DNA from: Flavobacteriaceae bacterium UBA1903
GTDB taxonomy: Bacteria > Bacteroidota > Bacteroidia > Flavobacteriales > Flavobacteriaceae
NCBI GenBank assembly: GCA_002337605.1
Contig: DDGL01000011.1
Span: 36,077-100,076, forward strand
Length of the DNA stretch: 64,000 nucleotides
Reading direction: 5' to 3'
The stretch's first letter is position 1, and each line of letters starts with the position of its first letter. The position numbers and the translations under genes are program-made. A model generated the notes under the pieces. The model saw nothing but the letters and a program-made list of their open reading frames with translations. It made no database searches and was not told the origin of the DNA. Of the stretch, positions 42,510 to 51,059 are shown one piece after another.

Positions 42510-43796
42510 ATGACAGAAAAACCAACCATTGCAATTATAGGCCTGGGCTATGTAGGCCTTCCATTAGCTGTTGCCTTTGCTGAAAAGTATAACGTAATAG
42601 GCTTCGATATTAATGAAGCGCGAATTGCAGCACTCAACCAGGGAACAGACCATACGCTGGAAGTAAGCGATGAACACTTACAACAGGTGTTAAAAGGAAA
42701 CGATTTGGGTTCGTTAACAGTAACGACAGATGCGACTGCTATGGAAAAGGCTACCGTGTATATTGTAACCGTACCTACCCCTACCAATAAATACAACCAG
42801 CCTGTGTTAACTCCGTTGGTAAAAGCGAGTGAAACCATTGGAAAACAATTGAAAAAAGGGGATGTCGTTATATACGAATCTACCGTATACCCGGGAGTAA
42901 CCGAAGAAGTATGTGTGCCTATTTTGGAGGAGTACTCCAAAATGACCTTTAATACAGATTTCTATGCAGGGTATTCTCCAGAACGTATTAACCCAGGGGA
43001 TAAAAAACACACCGTCACACAAATATTAAAAGTGACTTCTGGTTCTACCCCGGAGATCGCGAAGGAGATAGATGCGTTGTATGCTTCGGTAATAACGGCA
43101 GGAACACACTTAGCACCCAGTATAAAAGTAGCCGAGGCTGCCAAAGTGATAGAGAACTCACAACGGGATATTAATATTGCGTTTGTAAATGAGTTGTCTA
43201 AGATCTTCCGTTTGCTGGATATTGATACACACGCCGTGTTAGAAGCTGCAGCGACTAAATGGAACTTTATAAAATTTACTCCTGGCCTGGTAGGAGGGCA
43301 CTGTATAGGGGTAGATCCTTATTACCTGGCACAGAAAGCACAGGAAGAGGGGTACAACCCGGAGATCATTCTGGCTGGTAGACGTATGAACGATGGCATG
43401 GGGAATTATGTAGCCCAAGAGGTGGTGAAACTCATGATTCAGAAAGAATGTAAGGTGAAAAACGGTCATGTGTTGTTAATGGGGATCACCTTTAAGGAGA
43501 ACTGCCCGGACATACGCAACAGTAAAGTGATAGATGTTATTGAAAACCTTAGAAAATACAACCTTCATATAGATGTGTACGACCCGTGGGCAAATGCTAC
43601 CGAGGTCTACAATGAATTCGGACTGCACTTACTTACCAGTACAGACCAGCTTAAGGAAAATTACGAAGCTGTAGTGATGGCAGTTGGACACAAGCAGTTT
43701 TCAGACTTTCCGTTCGAGAAGCATTTAGCGTCGCCTTCGGTGGTGTTTGATGTAAAAGGCTTTTTGCCTAAGGAGAAAGTAGATGGGTGTTTGTAA
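42510..43796 (+). CDS. UDP-sugar 6-dehydrogenase, WbpO/TviB-like
   Basis: This 428-residue enzyme oxidises a UDP-HexNAc to the uronic acid with NAD+. It has the N-terminal GLGYVGLPLA dinucleotide motif, the middle ESTVYPGVTEEVC region, the catalytic Cys265 in GGHCIGVDPYYL, and the C-terminal UDPG_MGDP_dh_C domain with GITFKENCPDIRNSK. This architecture and the next gene (WbpP-like epimerase) indicate UDP-N-acetylgalactosaminuronic acid synthesis. UDP-GlcNAc dehydrogenase (WbpA-type) is the alternative. It lies after a small palindrome within an 89-bp spacer. Confidence 0.93.
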   Translation: MTEKPTIAIIGLGYVGLPLAVAFAEKYNVIGFDINEARIAALNQGTDHTLEVSDEHLQQVLKGNDLGSLTVTTDATAMEKATVYIVTVPTPTNKYNQPVLTPLVKASETIGKQLKKGDVVIYESTVYPGVTEEVCVPILEEYSKMTFNTDFYAGYSPERINPGDKKHTVTQILKVTSGSTPEIAKEIDALYASVITAGTHLAPSIKVAEAAKVIENSQRDINIAFVNELSKIFRLLDIDTHAVLEAAATKWNFIKFTPGLVGGHCIGVDPYYLAQKAQEEGYNPEIILAGRRMNDGMGNYVAQEVVKLMIQKECKVKNGHVLLMGITFKENCPDIRNSKVIDVIENLRKYNLHIDVYDPWANATEVYNEFGLHLLTSTDQLKENYEAVVMAVGHKQFSDFPFEKHLASPSVVFDVKGFLPKEKVDGCL

Positions 43797-43800
43797 TAGG

Positions 43801-43856
43801 TGTTGGTTGACAGTTGTTGGTTGATAGTTGTCCGTTCTCGGTTGTCCGTTACTAGT
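43801..43856. repeat. Degenerate tandem array, four 14-bp units
   Basis: Four adjacent 14-bp units read TGTTGGTTGACAGT, TGTTGGTTGATAGT, TGTCCGTTCTCGGT and TGTCCGTTACTAGT. The period is twice the 7-bp period of the two other arrays in the window. It fills the gap between the dehydrogenase and epimerase genes. Confidence 0.75.
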
Positions 43857-43910
43857 TAACTACAAACCTTAAACTGTCTCGTTATTAGTTTATAAATTAA
43901 AAGTATTACA

Positions 43911-44885
43911 GTGTATACCACAAAATATCACCCAAAACCGTTAGAAAACCTCTCCTTTTTAATTACCGGAGGCGCTGGGTTTATTGGTTCTAATCTAGTC
44001 GAATATTTATTGAAATACAAGGCTAAGAAAGTCCGTGTACTGGACAATTTCGCTACAGGATTCCGTGAAAACCTGAAAAAGTTTGAAACCAACCCTGCTT
44101 TTGAATTGCTGGAAGGCGATATTCGGGATGTGGAGACGTGTAAGCGGGCTATGGTAGGAATAGACTATGTTTCCCATCAGGCAGCTTTGGGCAGTGTGCC
44201 AAGAAGTATTAACGATCCTGTGACTTCAAACGATGTCAATGTTTCTGGATTTTTAAATATGCTCGTGGCACAAAATGAAACTGAGACCGTAAAACGTCTG
44301 GTGTATGCAGCCAGTAGCAGTACCTATGGAGACAGTAAGAACTTACCTAAAGTAGAAGACACCATTGGAAAACCTTTATCTCCTTACGCAGTCACCAAAC
44401 TGGTGAACGAGTTGTATGCCGATGTATTCCATACAACCTACCAGACCCAGACCATAGGTTTGCGCTATTTTAATGTATTTGGCCCCAACCAGAGCCCAAC
44501 GGGAGCCTATGCAGCGGTTATTCCCTTGTTTATGCAAGCCCTTAAAGATGAGAAGTCGCCAACCATAAATGGCGATGGCGAACAAACCCGCGACTTTACG
44601 TTTGTGGAGAATGCTGTGCAAGCCAACGTAAAAGCTATGTTTGCAGGTAAGGAGGCCGTAAACGAAGTGTTTAATGTAGCCTACGGCGAACGTATAAGCT
44701 TAAATTCGCTATGGGCCGATTTGCAAGCTGTTTCAGGAAAAAGCCTTACGGCACAACACGGTCCTGATAGAAGGGGAGATGTACGGGACTCTTTAGCAAA
44801 TATTGATAAAGCAAAAAACCTATTGGGCTATGATCCTTTGTTTTCGGTGAAGGACGGGCTAGAGGTAACCTGGAAGCAGTTTTAG
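43911..44885 (+). CDS. UDP-N-acetylglucosamine 4-epimerase, WbpP/TviC-like
   Basis: This 324-residue extended SDR has GGAGFIGSN near residues 20-28, AASSSTYG and the catalytic SPYAVTK (YxxxK). The N-terminal lead of about 15 residues and the segment QAALGSVPRSINDP are characteristic of the WbpP/TviC epimerases that interconvert UDP-GlcNAc(A) and UDP-GalNAc(A). With the upstream dehydrogenase it would provide UDP-GalNAcA for the polysaccharide. The start codon is GTG at 43911. Confidence 0.93.
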   Translation: MYTTKYHPKPLENLSFLITGGAGFIGSNLVEYLLKYKAKKVRVLDNFATGFRENLKKFETNPAFELLEGDIRDVETCKRAMVGIDYVSHQAALGSVPRSINDPVTSNDVNVSGFLNMLVAQNETETVKRLVYAASSSTYGDSKNLPKVEDTIGKPLSPYAVTKLVNELYADVFHTTYQTQTIGLRYFNVFGPNQSPTGAYAAVIPLFMQALKDEKSPTINGDGEQTRDFTFVENAVQANVKAMFAGKEAVNEVFNVAYGERISLNSLWADLQAVSGKSLTAQHGPDRRGDVRDSLANIDKAKNLLGYDPLFSVKDGLEVTWKQF

Positions 44886-45012
44886 GCTTTAGATTGTAAG
44901 GAAACCACGCGAATCTGGCTGTGCAATGCTGGAAACAAACCTCCGGGAAGATTTGAATTTTATTTAGGTAAACGCTACATTGCAGGCTTATAGCATTTCT
45001 ACGGCTAGGCGT

Positions 45013-45957
45013 ATGAAAAAATTTATCTTCAGATCTTTAGTATTAGGTGGTGTATTGTTTTTACTACTATGTATAGCTGATTTTGGAATATCAAATGTAC
45101 TCAGAAACTCAAATGGGCCCAGAGGGGAAGGCCAGGTCTGGAATGATATATATCAGGGTAACGTAAATGCAGATCTTGCTATTTACGGTTCTTCGAGAGC
45201 ATGGGTACAGATAAGTCCTTCCATTTTAAAAGATACGCTGGATGTCAATGTCTACAACTTCGGATTAAATGGTCATAGCTTTTGGCTACAGTATTTACGA
45301 CATATAGAATACCTGAAATATAATGAGAAGCCTAGTACTATAGTGTTGTCCGTAGATGTTTTTAGTTTAGCCAAGCGCAAAGACTTGTATCTTTATGAAC
45401 AGTTCCTTCCTAATATGCTCTGGAATAATAATATTAAACACTATACACAGTCTTTTCTAGGGTTTGAAACTATTGACTACTTTGTTCCTTTGCTTCGCTA
45501 TAAGGGCGAATTTGATTTTATAAAAAAAACATATAAAAAAAGACATCGAGCCCCCCTGCGCCACCTTGGGTATAAAGGGATTGATGAAAAATGGGATAGC
45601 CTGCTTGAAAAGAAAAGAGCTGAAAATAAAAACTATAAGAGCGCAATAGATATGGGGACTATGGAGCTGTTTTATAAATTTATTGAAGAGTGCAACAAAA
45701 AAGACATACACTTAATTTTTGTCTATGCGCCAGAACATATCACAGGACAAAATTTTGTACAAAACCGAGATGAAATCATACACATTTTTGAAGAAGCTGC
45801 AACCCAGAATAACATCCCTTTTCTTAATTATTCTAACGATACTATTAATCTTAACAGGGCTCATTTTTATAATGCCTCACATTTGAATACAAAAGGGGCA
45901 GAATTGTTTTCCAGCCAACTTGCTCATGATCTGAAGCAATTGGGTCAATTAAAGTAA
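45013..45957 (+). CDS. SGNH-hydrolase-like membrane-anchored protein
   Basis: This 314-residue protein has one N-terminal membrane helix (about 6-26) and an extracytoplasmic domain. The domain has IYGSSRAWVQ (block I, possible nucleophile Ser) and NASHLNTKGAELFSSQLAHDL near the end, where the His sits in the position of block V of SGNH hydrolases. Such proteins include DltD- and AlgJ/AlgX-like acyltransferases or esterases, so it might acylate or deacylate the polysaccharide outside the inner membrane. The expected block-V Asp is replaced by Ser, so activity is uncertain. The ATG at 45013 follows an implausible TTG extension. Confidence 0.68.
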   Translation: MKKFIFRSLVLGGVLFLLLCIADFGISNVLRNSNGPRGEGQVWNDIYQGNVNADLAIYGSSRAWVQISPSILKDTLDVNVYNFGLNGHSFWLQYLRHIEYLKYNEKPSTIVLSVDVFSLAKRKDLYLYEQFLPNMLWNNNIKHYTQSFLGFETIDYFVPLLRYKGEFDFIKKTYKKRHRAPLRHLGYKGIDEKWDSLLEKKRAENKNYKSAIDMGTMELFYKFIEECNKKDIHLIFVYAPEHITGQNFVQNRDEIIHIFEEAATQNNIPFLNYSNDTINLNRAHFYNASHLNTKGAELFSSQLAHDLKQLGQLK

Positions 45958-46017
45958 AATTATGAATTTATTATTGTCATATCATATCGCTATATTAGCG
46001 AACTTAAATTTTATTTC

Positions 46018-46884
46018 TTGAAAACAGACGAAAAGGATATTTGGCTTTATGAAATTTCTTCGAAAAAGAAGTTATTTGACCTTAATCTTAAGGAAATATG
46101 GCGCTATAGAGATTTACTTTTTCTGTTTGTTAAAAGAGATATTACCACATTGTATAAACAAACAGTTCTAGGACCATTATGGTATTTTATACAGCCGTTG
46201 TTTACTTCTTTGGTATTTACGTTGGTGTTTAATAATCTAGGTAATATTCAAACAGGGGGTGTACCTCCGTTTTTATTTAATCTTGCTGGGATAACTGCCT
46301 GGAACTATTTTAAAATATGTCTCACCAAAACCTCTAGCACATTTACTTCCAATAAAAGTATATTTGGTAAAGTATATTTCCCAAGAGTGATCATGCCAAT
46401 GTCTGTTACCATTTCTAACTTATTAAGATTTGGTATACAATTATTAATATTAATTGCTTTTTATATTTATTATGTATCAAACGGTTTAGACATTAGTCCT
46501 AATATTAACCTGGTCTTATTTCCAGTGTATATACTTATGATGGCATTATTAGGGCTTGGCTCTGGTATGATTATATCTGCTTTTACAACAAAATACCGGG
46601 ATCTTAAGGTGCTGCTTAATTTTGCTGTGAGCTTATTAATGTACCTATCTGCAGTTCCATATCCTGTTTCTGAGGCAAAGAGTAAGTTTCCAGACTTTGT
46701 AGCAAACTTTGTGAGTTATAATCCAGTTACTCAAATAATAGAGGGTTTTAGATATATGATTTTAGGAGTAGGCGATTTCTCTGTAGGCTCTCTTATATAC
46801 ACAATTGTGATCTGTTTTATTTTATTTTTTGTCGGACTAATAATTTTTAATCGTACTGAAAAGACTTTTATAGATACAGTTTAA
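46018..46884 (+). CDS. Polysaccharide ABC exporter permease (Wzm/KpsM-like)
   Basis: This 288-residue inner-membrane subunit has six predicted helices. It has the ABC2_membrane family features: an amphipathic N-terminus (LKEIWRYRDLLFLFVKRDI), the conserved YKQTVLGPLWYFIQPL segment and the YNPVTQIIEGFRYMILG motif before the last helices. It works with the Wzt-like ATPase encoded 2 kb downstream to move lipid-linked glycan across the inner membrane. The start codon is a TTG; no ATG alternative keeps the N-terminal amphipathic part. The kinase-fusion gene follows 7 bp after its stop. Confidence 0.92.
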   Translation: MKTDEKDIWLYEISSKKKLFDLNLKEIWRYRDLLFLFVKRDITTLYKQTVLGPLWYFIQPLFTSLVFTLVFNNLGNIQTGGVPPFLFNLAGITAWNYFKICLTKTSSTFTSNKSIFGKVYFPRVIMPMSVTISNLLRFGIQLLILIAFYIYYVSNGLDISPNINLVLFPVYILMMALLGLGSGMIISAFTTKYRDLKVLLNFAVSLLMYLSAVPYPVSEAKSKFPDFVANFVSYNPVTQIIEGFRYMILGVGDFSVGSLIYTIVICFILFFVGLIIFNRTEKTFIDTV

Positions 46885-46891
46885 ACTCCTA

Positions 46892-48799
46892 TTGGTACGC
46901 TATATGGAAGAACCATTATCACATATTGTAATAATTTGGTCTAAGGGTAATGAAAAGAAGCCTGAAATTGATGAAGATTTAGAGAAATCATTTCATAACA
47001 TTTCTAGAGTTTCTGTAACCTGGGATAAAGCACTGTTTTTAGAAAATTTAAAACGATTTTACGCGCATTCCCTTCAAAATAAATCAGAAGAAGAACTCAA
47101 GCAAATACTCACCAATAAAATGGAGCATTGTGGCGACGCTACATTTACTGCCTACATTTTTGATGATTTAGAACCTTTATTTGAGCAACGAAAAACTTCT
47201 AATGGCATACAACTGGTCAACACCAATGTTTTTGATAAAAAGAGTAAATACCGTAATTGGCTTGGAGGAGGTCATAAGATTCATGCTTCAGACACATTTT
47301 ATGAAACTAATAAGGACCTTGTACTTCTATTTGGGAAAACTATACAGGATTTTCGTATACAATTCCCTCCCTCCAAAACTACCCACAGTACAAATCAAAA
47401 TATTTTAGGAGTTCCACAATTTAAGTCAGTTCAGGATTTATTTTTTGTTTTAAATAACACTGTTCAATACACAGTGCTAAGGAATTTTGAAGGGTTGCCA
47501 GACGCTTACTTTGTCGATTCTCACGGAGATATTGATCTATTGGTAGAAAATAAAAATTTCACCGCTTATGTGACCGGGGCAATAAATGTACATCCCGAAA
47601 ATGAAGATAGAGTATATCATGAGATTCTTATTGCTAATGAAAAGGTCCCTTTTGATTTTCGATATCTGGGTGACGGATATTACGACACGAAATGGCAAAT
47701 GAACATCTTAAAGAATAGAGTTTTTGAAAATGAATTTTTTAGGATAGATAGCACAAATTATTTTTTTAGCTTAGTATACCATGCTTATATTCATAAAAGA
47801 AAAGTAAGTTCAGATTATAAAAAAAGGCTTGTGCCTATTGCAGAAAAGCTGGGCTTACACTATGATCCAACTCAAAATGATAAGACTACATTTAATTTAT
47901 TAAATAAATTTATGTTGGATCGTGGATATGAGTATGTTTTACCAAAAGATGCTACTGTTTTTTTTAACAAGAAATTTATTGAACAGGATGAGCTTATTGA
48001 ATCAAACATCAAAAATAAAATAAAAATAGCTTCATCAATTTCCCGAACTCAAGACAATGCCTACCTGGCAGAGGTGTATGAAACGGACCAGGGGATCTTA
48101 AAGGTAGCAACTAATCCTATTGTCACCAATGAGATTGTTTTTTTAGAGAAAATGGCCTTTAGTAAGTATGTTCCGGCAATTCTTGACACTACACAGGGAA
48201 GTATTAGTTCACAGATTGTTCTGGAAAAAATTAACGGTTTCAGATTTTCAGACCTGGTGAATACTCCTGATTTTTGGAAAGAAAAAAATGTAAGATTATT
48301 CGTTGGGCATTTACTCCAAATTTTAGAAGAGTTAATTACACAGCAAATTATTCATAGAGATATAAGACCAGCAAATATACTGGTAGTGAAAACAACAACC
48401 GGATACGAACCCAGATTAATAGATTTTGGTTGGGCTGCTCACGTTTCAGAACTTAATGATGTGATAACGCCAGTGGGACTTGGTCACGTTTATTCCTATC
48501 CTGATGAGGGGTTTTCTGATGTATATTCTATGGGAAAGTGCTTAAAATTTTTAGGAAAAAATCTTCAGTTTTTGGACGCAACAACAAAAAGTCTATTAAA
48601 TTCTACACCAAAAGATTATGAAGATAAGGAAGGTCTCTTAAAAATGATGGAATCATTACAGCAAAATTTAAAAAGTAAACAAACAAAAGCCAGCCGTAGT
48701 GATACGTTGGCGCTTATGATTAAGCGTTACAGGGTTAACAACAGGCTTACAAATGTACTAGGGAAGAAATGGGTTAAAAAACTGAAAAAGAAGCTATAA
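46892..48799 (+). CDS. Nucleotidyltransferase-like / Hanks-type kinase fusion protein
   Basis: This 635-residue soluble protein lies between the wzm- and wzt-like genes. Residues 1-150 form an unrecognised region with the motif GGGHKIHASD. Residues about 170-330 hold a nucleotidyltransferase-like core with HGDIDLLVE (Asp213, Asp215). Residues about 390-560 form a protein-kinase-like domain: possible ATP Lys404 (ILKVA), candidate Glu414, catalytic HRD at 488-490 with Asn495 (HRDIRPANIL), and DFG at 511-513. Arg492 replaces the usual Lys, as in small-molecule or LPS kinases. By analogy with WbdD kinases that cap O-antigen, it may modify the glycan before export; this is inference. Confidence 0.75.
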   Translation: MVRYMEEPLSHIVIIWSKGNEKKPEIDEDLEKSFHNISRVSVTWDKALFLENLKRFYAHSLQNKSEEELKQILTNKMEHCGDATFTAYIFDDLEPLFEQRKTSNGIQLVNTNVFDKKSKYRNWLGGGHKIHASDTFYETNKDLVLLFGKTIQDFRIQFPPSKTTHSTNQNILGVPQFKSVQDLFFVLNNTVQYTVLRNFEGLPDAYFVDSHGDIDLLVENKNFTAYVTGAINVHPENEDRVYHEILIANEKVPFDFRYLGDGYYDTKWQMNILKNRVFENEFFRIDSTNYFFSLVYHAYIHKRKVSSDYKKRLVPIAEKLGLHYDPTQNDKTTFNLLNKFMLDRGYEYVLPKDATVFFNKKFIEQDELIESNIKNKIKIASSISRTQDNAYLAEVYETDQGILKVATNPIVTNEIVFLEKMAFSKYVPAILDTTQGSISSQIVLEKINGFRFSDLVNTPDFWKEKNVRLFVGHLLQILEELITQQIIHRDIRPANILVVKTTTGYEPRLIDFGWAAHVSELNDVITPVGLGHVYSYPDEGFSDVYSMGKCLKFLGKNLQFLDATTKSLLNSTPKDYEDKEGLLKMMESLQQNLKSKQTKASRSDTLALMIKRYRVNNRLTNVLGKKWVKKLKKKL

Positions 48800-48888
48800 G
48801 TAAAACTAGAGACAGGCCTACAGGAAATCCTGATAAATTTAAGAGCTAGTCACATAAAACCAGTATATTTAAACTAAATACCAAGATA

Positions 48889-50172
48889 GTGAGTGTAATA
48901 TTAAGAGCTGAAAATATAAGCAAACAATACCGTTTGGGATTGGTGGGTACAGGTACCATTACCCATGATCTAAATAGATTCTGGCATAGAGTCCGCGGTA
49001 AGGAAGATCCGTATATGAAACTGGGTGATGTTAATGACCGCTCTGTATATGCTACTCAGGATTATGTATGGGCACTTCGTAACATCAACTTTGAAATTAA
49101 AAGAGGTGAAGTGCTGGGTATAATTGGTAAAAATGGTGCTGGTAAATCTACCTTACTTAAAATACTTTCTCGGGTTACCAGTCCAACAACCGGAGTGATT
49201 AAAACAAAAGGACGAATTGCTTCTTTACTTGAAGTGGGTACAGGCTTTCATCCAGAATTAACGGGTCGTGAAAATATATACTTAAATGGAGCAATTCTGG
49301 GTATGAGTAAAGCCGAGATAGCATCAAAAGAAGAAGAGATCGTTGAGTTTTCGGGATGCCAAATGTATATAGATACCCCTGTAAAACGCTATAGTAGCGG
49401 GATGCGGGTACGGTTAGCCTTTGCTGTGGCAGCACATTTAGAACCCGATATATTGGTTATAGATGAGGTGTTGGCAGTGGGTGATGCAGAGTTCCAAAAA
49501 AAAGCCATTGGTAAGATGCAGGATATCAGTAAAGGAGAAGGTAGGACCGTACTATTTGTAAGCCATAATATGGCAGCCGTTAAAAGTTTGTGTACCAGAG
49601 GAATTGTTTTAGAAAATGGTTTTCCTGTGTTTGAAGGTACTTCAAGTGCTGCAGTAAATTATTATTTTTCAAACAATCTTAATATTCAGGATGTAGCGAT
49701 AGAAGAAAGAACCGATAGGACTGGCTCTGGGAAATTGAAGGTTTCAGATGTGAAACTATATAATTCCGAAATGCGACCTATTTCTGAAGTCATATCTGGA
49801 GAAACTCTATTTCTAAAGGTAAATGTAAAATCTTTTGATGATGTCAATTACAGCAAATTAACTATAGCAATTAACTTTAGAGATAATTTTGAGAATAACA
49901 TTGTTTCCTTTATAACTGATGAAATGGGAATTGACTGCTCACCATTAGAGAATACAAAAAGCTTTACATTAAAGATTCCTTCCTTGAACTTAAGGGGGGA
50001 AGCATATAATCTCCGAATTATGTTATTTGAGGGTGGTGCGGCTGATGAAAATTTGTTGGATAAAATAGATAATATTATGACTATCCACATATTACCAGGT
50101 GATTTTTGGAATGTAGGCAATGTAAATCGTAAGATGCATACGTCAATATTACCTGGAAATATAGAGTTTTAA
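48889..50172 (+). CDS. Polysaccharide ABC exporter ATPase with C-terminal glycan-binding domain (Wzt-like)
   Basis: This 427-residue cytoplasmic subunit has an ABC domain (about 1-250) with Walker A GKNGAGKST, the family signature YSSGMRVRLAFA and Walker B ILVIDEVLAVGD. A C-terminal domain (about 265-427) opens RTGSGKLKVSDVKLYN and contains a GDFWNVG segment, as in Wzt proteins whose C-domain recognises a modified chain end. The extra domain suggests that export depends on a specific terminal residue or cap. The start codon is GTG. The sulfotransferase begins at its last base. Confidence 0.93.
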   Translation: MSVILRAENISKQYRLGLVGTGTITHDLNRFWHRVRGKEDPYMKLGDVNDRSVYATQDYVWALRNINFEIKRGEVLGIIGKNGAGKSTLLKILSRVTSPTTGVIKTKGRIASLLEVGTGFHPELTGRENIYLNGAILGMSKAEIASKEEEIVEFSGCQMYIDTPVKRYSSGMRVRLAFAVAAHLEPDILVIDEVLAVGDAEFQKKAIGKMQDISKGEGRTVLFVSHNMAAVKSLCTRGIVLENGFPVFEGTSSAAVNYYFSNNLNIQDVAIEERTDRTGSGKLKVSDVKLYNSEMRPISEVISGETLFLKVNVKSFDDVNYSKLTIAINFRDNFENNIVSFITDEMGIDCSPLENTKSFTLKIPSLNLRGEAYNLRIMLFEGGAADENLLDKIDNIMTIHILPGDFWNVGNVNRKMHTSILPGNIEF

Positions 50173-51059
50173 TGAAGTTTTTCAAAAGTGTTTTCCGTCG
50201 TTATAGAAAAGAAAAACTCAGATATTATCTCAAAGGAGTTGATGTTTTACTTATAACTAGCTCTGGCAGAACTGGAACACAATTTTTTGAAACACTTTAT
50301 AAGAATGTAGATAAAAATAGACTTGTTATTCATGAGCCTAAGCCAGATTTTTTTAATCTAAGCCTACAAAAAATAAGATATGGAAGGTCTACAAAAAAAG
50401 TAAGTGAATACATTGCATCACACAGGGGTAAGATAATACTATCTAAGTATGGTATGTCTAAAAGGATTTTTGGTAAAAAAATTATTTATGTAGAATCAAA
50501 TCCATTTGCTTATCCTTTATTAGAAGAGTATCGCTCTTTAGTAAAATCATTCAAAGTTATATATATATCAAGAGACCCGAGTACTTATTTAGTTTCGGCA
50601 TACAATAAAGATCCGAGTAAAGATGAAATAAATAATTTTTATGGGGAAAGCGATAAACGCAAAAGATTAACAGCAGTAGATTTTAAAGAATTATCGGAAA
50701 AGACTTGGTGTAATTTTGAAAGAATTGAAAAAATCGCTTGGTACTGGAATAAAAGTAACGAACTATTATACGATTATACAAAAAAGTATAAGAATGATTC
50801 TATTTATATAAAGTTTGAGTCCCTTTTCTCATCAAGTGAAAATGAGAAAATAAGTACTTTGAAAAAAATTCTCTATTTTTCAGAAGGAAAATCAATAGAT
50901 AATATCTTTCTAAGAGATTTATTGAATCTTTACACAGTTAAAATAAATAAAAGTAGCTTGTTAAGTGAGATTTCTAATTTTGAAGATTTAGATTCAGAAA
51001 CACAAATTAGAATTACAAAAATTATTGAGCCCATGGCAAAAAAATTAAATTATATATGA
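50172..51059 (+). CDS. Sulfotransferase family protein
   Basis: This 295-residue protein has the PAPS 5'-phosphosulfate loop as TSSGRTGTQFFE (about 29-40) and the 3'-phosphate motif as YISRDPSTYLVSAY (about 131-144). Both are in the order and spacing of the sulfotransferase fold. It would sulfate the polysaccharide or its lipid-linked intermediate in the cytoplasm. The gene looks more AT-rich than its neighbours, with heavy use of AAA, AAT and TTA codons, suggesting recent acquisition. It overlaps wzt by 1 bp and the next gene by 4 bp. Confidence 0.84.
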   Translation: MKFFKSVFRRYRKEKLRYYLKGVDVLLITSSGRTGTQFFETLYKNVDKNRLVIHEPKPDFFNLSLQKIRYGRSTKKVSEYIASHRGKIILSKYGMSKRIFGKKIIYVESNPFAYPLLEEYRSLVKSFKVIYISRDPSTYLVSAYNKDPSKDEINNFYGESDKRKRLTAVDFKELSEKTWCNFERIEKIAWYWNKSNELLYDYTKKYKNDSIYIKFESLFSSSENEKISTLKKILYFSEGKSIDNIFLRDLLNLYTVKINKSSLLSEISNFEDLDSETQIRITKIIEPMAKKLNYI

